Positions 56,855 to 64,000 of a stretch of DNA of 64,000 nucleotides are shown in pieces (positions within the stretch are counted from its first letter, which is position 1; every line of letters begins with the position of its first letter). The DNA is taken from contig NW_022985445.1 in NCBI RefSeq assembly GCF_010093595.1, positions 1,875,713 to 1,939,712 of the forward strand, read 5' to 3'. The notes under the pieces were generated by a model. That model did no database searches, was not told where the DNA came from, and was given only the letters and a program-made list of their open reading frames with translations. The translations under genes and the position numbers were made by a program. The stretch is from Mytilinidion resinicola. Its lineage: Eukaryota > Ascomycota > Dothideomycetes > Mytilinidiales > Mytilinidiaceae.

Positions 56855-59745
56855 GATGGGGGGGCGGCTTCGCGAGAAGGTAGCGGAGAGGGTGGGATGG
56901 AGTGTATTTTTGCAATTGGTGGGTACTTTGTGGGCATTTGGGAGTTCTTCGGACTAGAGTGGCCTGCTGTTTCCTCGTGACGACTGCTGCGCTAGAAGTA
57001 CATATCTCGTCGATTAACATCAAAAGCGGTGGGTGGCTGTTGTGCGCGCGATCCTTACATAGCGAGATAATGAAAGTTTTGCATGCGTTTCAATTCGCGA
57101 TGTCCTAATGTTATTGAACTTGTCTACGTTGGATGTGGTGGTCTGATTCACAGTGTCTGGAATTTCGCGTTTGCATTGCCAGATTGGCTACTGCCGGAGA
57201 GTCCTCCAGTGCCCTATGTAGGTCTCCAAAATGCTCGCCTGAACATTGCGATTTTGGAAGTGCTGGCACAAGGGTTCATGCATCGTGAGTAGTCGCAAGG
57301 AGTGGTGCTAGTTACAAATTCTACCAAGAGCAACTACGATTAGTGCCACGTTAAGTGGGTACAGCCAGCCCTCCGTGCTTGCGAATGACTCAATACGGCA
57401 CCTCGTCGGTTGGTGGGCCACTTAGAGGTCCATGGAAGGTGAGGAAGTGGAAGGAGTTGCGTAAGGCGAAGTGGGGGGAGGAGGAAGAGAGAGAGGAGGC
57501 GGTGAGGGTAGTATGCGGTTGGTTTTGAGGGCGGAGAGGGAGGGAAGAGTGTGGAGAGGCGCAAGCGCTTATATTTGTAGGGGCGAGGGATCTGTGATGG
57601 AGTTGGGGTGAGCGTTTGGGAGGGAGGGTTCGTTTGGGTTTGTGTTGAGATGAGCGGGTGGGGTGTTCGAAGGAAGGGTGGAGGATGAGGGTCGGTTCTG
57701 TTCTCCTGCTTGAGGTGCTTTATTGCATGAGTTTGTGCCGGATTGAGAAATAACAAAATGAGATGTAACTCGTGATGAGCACACCGCGCTTCATCATTGA
57801 GTACAAGTGGCCACATTCTGCCTAGAAGAAGTGGATAAGGAGTACAGCATCAAGAGTTTTTGGAGCACATAAGGTTAGGTCGGCTAGCTGCGCCCGAGGG
57901 CCTCATGAGAGAAGGTGATTCTAGGGGATGAGAAGATGGAGAGTCACTGGGGAAGATGTTCAAATCGCACCACCAAAAGACCCATCGAAAAAAGACCTTG
58001 GAAGTTGCATTGAAGCATGGATTCTCATCAAAGTGCCCCCGGGTGAGCTCGGGGGGCAGCTTCAAATTTGAAAATCCCTCAGATACGTATGAAATACAAA
58101 CCTGGCTATACTTACAGTCCCCGCGCTTCTCACGCATTTACCATTGAACACAGATATCTGAAATACATTGAAGCATGGTTCTCTCATTACTATGATTGGG
58201 CGGAGTCGGTTTGGAGGTTGAGGTTTGAAGAGCCCTCGCATGCGTTGTGATATATGCAAATGGCCAGACCTGAATGATCTCGGCCCATCTGACAAGGCGC
58301 AGTGTGACGAGCGGGATTTAACCCTTAATCTAGCCATTGGGCCCGAGTTCCGCGTAGCCATAAGCCCTCGTGTCTCGATGCTCCAGACGGGTGTTGCCTC
58401 GGAAGTTGTACAGCGGGACGATTGTAACTACCGAACGACATAATGCGGTACCTGCATGGATTCTAGATGCCTTGGACACTTCAGCCACTATCCTATGTAT
58501 AAAATATGGAAGTTGCCTCGGCTTGTCGTGGAAGTGATGAAGAGGTTGAAGTTGGTTTTGAGGCCGCCGAGACGAAGACGATTACGTAGATGAGCTAGGC
58601 TGACGAGGTCACGGCCACGGTGAGCGCGGCTCAGCGCGATCCATGCTTGCCAGCGCCAGGATACGATTGAGTGCTGACAGGGCGCTAAGCGTTAGCAAAC
58701 ACTTTGTGTGCACTCCTACTCCTGGTATGGTGATGCTCTGAAACTCGATTCCCGACACTTGGGAGCGTGAACCATGGCTGCTGACGAAGACGAACGATCC
58801 TTGGGCCATGGCCGGTGCCCACGACGGACAGCGGCATGTGGGGAGGGCAATCCAATCGGCTCTTGATGCTACTCTCGATGCCGGCCAGACCCCGCTGCGA
58901 TACCCAGTCCTGCCCCTCTGCACGAGTAGGACATGTCTACCACCGGCTAGGATCTAATTGCTAAAGAGAATTAGGAAGCATCGGGCTTCGGGAGAAGGGA
59001 TGTCGTCCTGCAGGAATGAGATCCAGACACGAGGAGGCGCAGGCGAGAAAACCTCCAGGGCCACACCTCACAGTCTCAGACCATGGTCGTGAGATGGAAA
59101 GTCCTGGGCAGTCGAAAGATTCGGAGAACTACCGAGGCAGGTTGAGATTTGCACCAACTATCGCTGGTGATGTGCAGTAAGTTGTGCACTAGGGGCGGAA
59201 AGGCCGTACGCTACCCCGGATTGTCCATGCTCCGCTAGTTGATGCGCCTCAACGTCCCCCACAGTCTGCTTCTGCGGGGAAGTCTTCTGGAGAGGGTGGC
59301 GGAGGGGAAAAAGCCTCGGTATCTTTCCACTTTTCTGTCTTGCTCTCCTCGTGGTGTTGGAGACAAAGAAACGCCACGGAGCGTCTAGGGACATGCACCT
59401 ATCAGAGGTGCATGGGGACAGGTCGCGCACTCCGAAGAGCACGGGAAGCGTTGTTGGGGTGCAGGTGCCCGCTGTGGTGGCTCCTTGGCCCGCCTGGATG
59501 GGAGAGATGTTGGACCTTTGCCCGTGCCCAGTAGCCAGTAACACGGAGATCCTGCACCGGTCGCTGGGTTTTTGGAATAATTGTAGTCGCGTGGCCGAGC
59601 CTTGGTGAGTGTTGATACGACAAGGGCAAACCTATAACAGCAGCCGTCACCGTGCGTTTTCTGTTGTTTTCACGCTCTCCGCCTTCACTCCTTCATTCAC
59701 TCCTGCCAACCTCCCGTGTCGCCCTCGAAAAGCTATTGACCGACT
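56855..59745. other. Long intergenic interval, nothing recognised
   Basis: 2.9 kb with ORFs up to 158 codons (57340-57816, minus, with a real ATG) whose translations are Pro/Leu-rich low complexity. No domain, splice-joined ORF, tRNA or repeat is supportable. The right end contains the promoter of the MFS gene. Confidence 0.45.
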
Positions 59746-62189
59746 ATGTCGCCTCCGAACGTTGCCTCGCACAGCTCAGATGCTTCTCTCGATACTCACG
59801 TCGACATTGAGAAGCGCGGCACAAACAACCTGGAGGTAGTCGACACCAATCTCAATCCAGTCCCCACGCATGACCGCGTTCCTGGGCACAACAACTACTA
59901 CGAAAAGAACGGCTTGCGAACTTACGGTATGTACAAACTTACACTCCTGACTGACTATATTCCTGGTAGATGAGAAACTGACTGCTGACACAGGCGATGG
60001 ACTGGACCATGATCATGAAGGTCCAATGACAACAAAACGTCTCATGGCGCTGGTGGCCATGGTATGCAAACTCTTACTTCTCTAACGGGTCACAGACTGA
60101 TCAATGATGTAGGCCTTTCTCTGGACTGCTTCACAGATTCCAGTGTATCTGTTTGGTGGTGTCCCACCCTACATCTACCGGGGTATGTTACGATCGCTGT
60201 ATTCGAGTCATACATGTTCTTTTCTAACCCGAGGCTACAGACATTGGAGGCGCAGACCGCTGGATTTGGTTTGTCCTGGCCAACCTTCTCTCACTCGCCG
60301 CTGTGTGCCCATTCGTAGGGTCACTCTCTGATCTCCTCGGCCGCCGATATGTTGCCTTGCTTGGAGCTTCCTTTATTATGTTGGGAATGATTATAACTTC
60401 CACTGCACACTCTATGAACATTTTCATTTGTGAGCTTTGAATGTTTTCCCCAGACCTATCCTCTTACTTACACCACCCAGGCGGCAGTACGTAAGGTCCT
60501 ATTACATACCAGGGTCCTCTGGTGTCATTGTTCCTGGAACTGTGTTGAGACACGGCTCAAGTCGCGTTTTAACGCCCACTTAGGTCACGTTTAAGCACTC
60601 ATTTTTGTCGCTTTAAAGTTGGTAATGGTGTCTCAAACATGGTTTAAGTGGCACTCAAGGACAACCAACACCAGAGGACCTAGTATCTGTCTTCAACCTC
60701 CCTTCTTTACGAAAACCCGCTAACATGTGTATTTCCACCTTAAGTGACCTTTGCTGGAATCGGCGCCGGTATTAACGAATTGACTGCTCTCGCTGCTACA
60801 TCGGAGCTTGCGCCGACAGCAAAACGTGGAAAATATGTCGGTAAGCGTCTGCATCGTCTATCATCTCTCTGATTCTACTGATCTCTTGAAAGCAATTCTT
60901 GTCTTCACCATCATCCCGTTCTGTCCCTCGGTGCTCTGGGCCCAGCTCATTTCTCACTACTCCACATGGCGCTATCTTGGCCTTCTTGCAGGTCTCTGGG
61001 CCTTCATTGGTTTCGTTCTTACCGCAATTTTTTATTTCCCACCACCTCGAGTGAACAGCCAGGGTCTTTCGCGTCGTGAGATTCTCCATCAAATCGATTA
61101 CGTCGGAGGCTTCCTAAGCATTAGCGGAATGCTTCTGTTTATGATGGGCATGCAATGGGGAGGCTACCAGTATAAGTGGCACACAGCCCACGTCCTCGCT
61201 CCTCTCATCCTTGGTTTCCTCCTGATCGTCGCTTTCCTCGTCTGGGAAATGTTCTTCGCCAAGTTCCCCATGTTTCCCCGTCGTCTGAATCAAGCTCCAA
61301 GAATCTTGATCATGACCCTGATCATTACCTTCATCTCAGGCGGTATGTATTCTCGCTTCCAATATCTCCGATATCTTGCTAACGCAGCACAGCCAACTTC
61401 TTTAGTATCCTCATGTTCTGGCCCACACAAGCCTTCAACGTCTACGGACATGACCCCGTTGGAGTGGGCATCCGCGGTCTTCCAGTCGGCTTTGGTATCC
61501 TAACAGGCGCTTTCGTCGTCCTCTGGCTCCTTTCGACCTTCCGCGGCCACAATAAGACCCTCATGATCATCTCAAGTGTCTTGATGACTGCCGGCTGCGG
61601 CGCCATCGCCGTAGGCACCGCTGACAACCTCTACCGCCTATGGGGTATCCTCATTGTAGCTTCCTTGGGAATCGGCGGCATCGTAGTGCCTGCCTCTATC
61701 ATGACGACCATCATCTGCCCCGACGACCTCATCGCCACCGTCGCAGCTTTGACCCTCTCTATTCGCGTCATCGGCGGCTCGTAAGCACCCTCTATCCGCT
61801 CTCAAAACCTTAAAGCGATCAGCTAACAGCGCCTCAGAATCGGCTACTGCGCCTACTACAATGTCTTCATCAACAAGTTCGTCCCAGCCGCCACCTACTA
61901 CATCGGGGGCGTCATGGTCACCAAACTCAACATCACAGACCCGCAACTCATTGGGGCAGCCATTAAACTCACCGGCGCCAGCTTGATCGAAGACCTCCGA
62001 ACTATCCCAGGCTTGGAGAGCGACCTCGCGTACGAAGCGGTGGTTAAGGCGGGCCAGATGGCGTTTGCGGAGGCATACAAATGGGTGTATTATTCGAGCA
62101 TTGCGTTTGGGGGCGTGAGCATCATTGCGGCGTGCTTCCTGGGCGATATCAGTAAGTACATGGATGACCACATTGCTGTGATTATGTGA
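59746..62189 (+). CDS. MFS transporter, TRI12-type efflux pump family
   Basis: Nine exons: 59746-59926, 59994-60061, 60113-60182, 60241-60429, 60481-60486, 60745-60840, 60893-61342, 61393-61780 and 61838-62189. They join in phase to 599 residues. Exon 5 is a 6-nt microexon (GCGGCA) that gives FICGMTFAGIGAGINEL. Family text includes ADRWIWFVLANLLSLAAVCP, VGSLSDLLGRRYVALLGASF (the conserved MFS loop), SELAPTAKRGKYVAILVF and the C-terminal LGDISKYMDDHIAVIM. About 14 hydrophobic spans are expected, as in this family, which includes the trichothecene pump Tri12 and siderophore transporters. The substrate cannot be inferred and no biosynthetic cluster surrounds it. Intron 5 (258 bp) holds an inverted-repeat element. 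Confidence 0.9.
60511..60681. mobile_element. Small inverted-repeat (MITE-like) element in an MFS intron
   Basis: The ends are inverted: AGGGTCCTCTGGTGT at 60511 and, at the other end, ACACCAGAGGACCT (to 60681). Inner parts are also inverted (TGTTGAGACAC against GTGTCTCAAAC). It is about 171 bp, noncoding, and accounts for most of the 258-bp intron, whose neighbours are 50-60 bp. It is unrelated by eye to the 11.7-kb element. No target duplication could be fixed. Confidence 0.6.
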
Positions 62190-63290
62190 AGGTATGCGAG
62201 TTGGGCCTGTACAAACTTCTTGAGTTTGAGCAAGAAGAGGGAGATACTGCACGCGGGATACGGAGGGGAGGTAAAGGTGTCCAGTCATCTCGACGGATGG
62301 AAGGATGATACCAATGCGGATGCGGTACGTGTACGATGAGAGTTGATGACTTCGGTTTATGCATATACATATGAAGTACGAATTTGACGAAGAACAAGAC
62401 CGAAGCTTGAGCCATAATTTACTTTGCGTGTGCTTGAAGGTTCTGCAGGATCTGAGTTGAACTGCTAATTAGCATCGACTAAACACAACAGTGATCACAC
62501 CCATAACTCTCCGGCACCCCTTCACCCTCTCTCGCTGATGCTGCTCATCACCTCAATACAGGTACCAATCTCCAACTCCATGTGTGCATCCTACCGTCGT
62601 AGTTGTTGATACCCCACTCCGCCCGCTCCATTGGGCAGGCTCTCGCTCTGATTTGCTCCCATAGCGCTCCGTTCTGCACCATGTTGCAGCGCTCCCCGCC
62701 TCCAACCTCCATGTATCCACGCTGCTGATGATGTTAGTAATGCCCCGCCCCGCAGCTCCATCGAAAGGCCGCTTCTTCGATTTGCTCCCATAGGCCTCCG
62801 TGTTTGACCATGTTGCAGCGCCCACTGCCCGCCTCGTACTTCAAATACGCACTGGAGGTTCTGGGGAGGGGCGGCGGCGGTTTTATACTTGATGGAAAGA
62901 GGAGCAGGGCTAGGAGGGGCAGGCGGAGGTGTGAGGGTCATGTGATGTGGGCGGGCATGCTCGAGGGGCGAGGGAGATATGTTGGGAGGATGGGTTGCGA
63001 GGGATAGGAGAGGGGAAGTCCCGTGATTCAAGTGTGATACTCGGGTTCTTGGGGTATATAAAACCTTCCGCCTTCTCGTACTCCTTGCTTTCAAGTGGAG
63101 ACGTGGGAAGCAAACGTGGCGCGCTATGGCCTCATGTCTGTTGCCCGTGTGTCAATTAAACCCCGGAAGAGAGAGTCATGGTGCTGTCGGAGTTCCTAGG
63201 TGTTGCAAAAGCACGTATTTCCAGACCGAATGGTGGTGCGGAAAAGGCTCTCTTAAAGGGAAATAGTAGGACGAACTTAATTACCACCCC
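62190..63290. other. Intergenic with a short tandem duplication
   Basis: No recognised gene. Overlapping ORFs of 67-167 codons run across 62,553-63,159 on both strands; none has a domain. The 62,600-62,850 part contains two imperfect repeat units. Confidence 0.45.
62600..62850. repeat. Imperfect tandem duplication, about 129-bp period
   Basis: GATTTGCTCCCATA occurs at 62650 and 62779, and TGTTGCAGCGC at 62682 and 62811, each pair 129 bp apart. The segments between align with substitutions and a 2-nt length difference. On the minus strand the two units translate to similar peptides (AATWSNTEAYGSKSK and AATWCRTERYGSKSE). Confidence 0.65.
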
Positions 63291-64000
63291 TACTTTCTCT
63301 CCGCATTACCCCCCTTTTCTCTTCCTACTACGCCCCCTATATTTAGCCTAGCTCTAGCTGGTAATAACTTTATTCTACTAATTAGATTTACTTACTTATA
63401 TAAATTAGAAAGGCTATATAAATAATAGTCTATTTACTCTATTTATGTGAGGACTCGATAGGCAAACAGCAATTAGAAAGGGTTGCATTGCTATGCTATA
63501 GAAGTTGTGATATAAAGAGAGAAGAAAGGTTAAGGGCGCAGCCGCCAGAAGTAGGTTCCTGGCGCGTTTGGCGCTAGCTGCTAGTGCGCACTCCTGACAG
63601 TCACGTGACCTCGTGACGTCTCGTGACTACAGGTGAATGTCGCTTGCAAAACAAAGGAAAAGGCCGTCCAAGGCCTGAAAAAAGTAGGAAGAAGTTGTTA
63701 GTATAGAAAAAGAGGTTGCAAAAAGGAAAAGTAAAGGTTCTTATACCTGTCTACTAATACTACTGCCTATAAGATATACATACTAGATATATAGACTAGA
63801 ACCTATAAGCTGCTTATAGCCGCCTAAGTAAGTAGTAGTATAGAAGAAGTAAGGAGGATAGTAAGTATTATATATTAAGCGGTAAGGAAAGGGTTAGTTA
63901 TATAGTAATATGTCGCACTTAGGTGTGCACGGGATGAAGCAGGATTGGAAATGATATCAAGCAGCAGAGTATGATTGATTGTGTGTGTGTGGTGTCTCTT
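63290..64000. repeat. AT-rich, RIP-like degenerate repeat at the right edge
   Basis: Two TpA-rich blocks (about 63,340-63,450 and 63,690-63,910) resemble the composition of the 14.4-25.8-kb transposon block and flank a more ordinary stretch. No ORF or element end was identified. It probably continues outside the window. Confidence 0.5.

Noticed and set aside
57340..57816. 158-codon minus-strand ORF with a real ATG
   Set aside because: Low-complexity Pro/Leu/Thr translation from a purine-skewed strand; no domain or intron.

Overview
The window looks like a euchromatic stretch of a filamentous ascomycete (Pezizomycotina). The genes carry short introns (about 50-80 bp) with GTRHGT-type donors. 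They encode typical fungal housekeeping proteins (proteasome alpha-3/Pre10 and beta-3/Pup3, mitoribosomal mL59, the Prp28 helicase, Ade4) and filamentous-fungus families (TRI12-type MFS pump, large ferric reductase, germinal-centre kinase, RID-type DNA methyltransferase). I cannot fix the class or genus from sequence alone.

Layout. 0-13.3 kb is gene-dense: a histidine-phosphatase gene cut by the left edge, PRE10, a gene for a split zinc-ribbon/Gln-rich protein, PUP3 and mL59 diverging from one short promoter, an unknown gene, PRP28 and a zinc-type MDR oxidoreductase. Three copies of a small inverted-repeat element lie between these genes.

13.56-28.40 kb is a three-layer nested transposon. 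A Tc1/mariner element (45-bp perfect terminal inverted repeats, TA target duplication) was hit by a Tad-like LINE (12-bp duplication). The LINE was in turn hit by a Ty3/gypsy element on the minus strand (two 538-bp LTRs, 5-bp duplication GTATA). Most of this block shows the signature of repeat-induced point mutation (RIP): TpA-rich sequence, few CpA/TpG, and stop codons in place of Gln and Trp codons.

28.4-49 kb holds a run of three same-frame ORFs, the middle one an MBD4-like HhH-GPD DNA glycosylase. It is followed by a large disordered conserved protein, a GCK-family kinase, a gamma-glutamylcyclotransferase-like protein, a PIP-kinase-like protein and a ferric reductase. 50.0-52.8 kb is a RID-type cytosine methyltransferase gene, the type required for RIP in Neurospora. 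54.9-56.9 kb is ADE4. 59.7-62.2 kb is a nine-exon TRI12-type MFS transporter with a 6-nt microexon and a small inverted-repeat element in an intron. The right edge (63.3-64.0 kb) enters another AT-rich, RIP-like repeat.

The most interesting theme is the co-occurrence of RIP targets, the RID methyltransferase and an MBD4-like (T:G mismatch type) glycosylase gene whose reading frame is broken by CAG/CAA-to-stop-like codons. A functional link is inference only. I found no CRISPR, rRNA or convincing tRNA.
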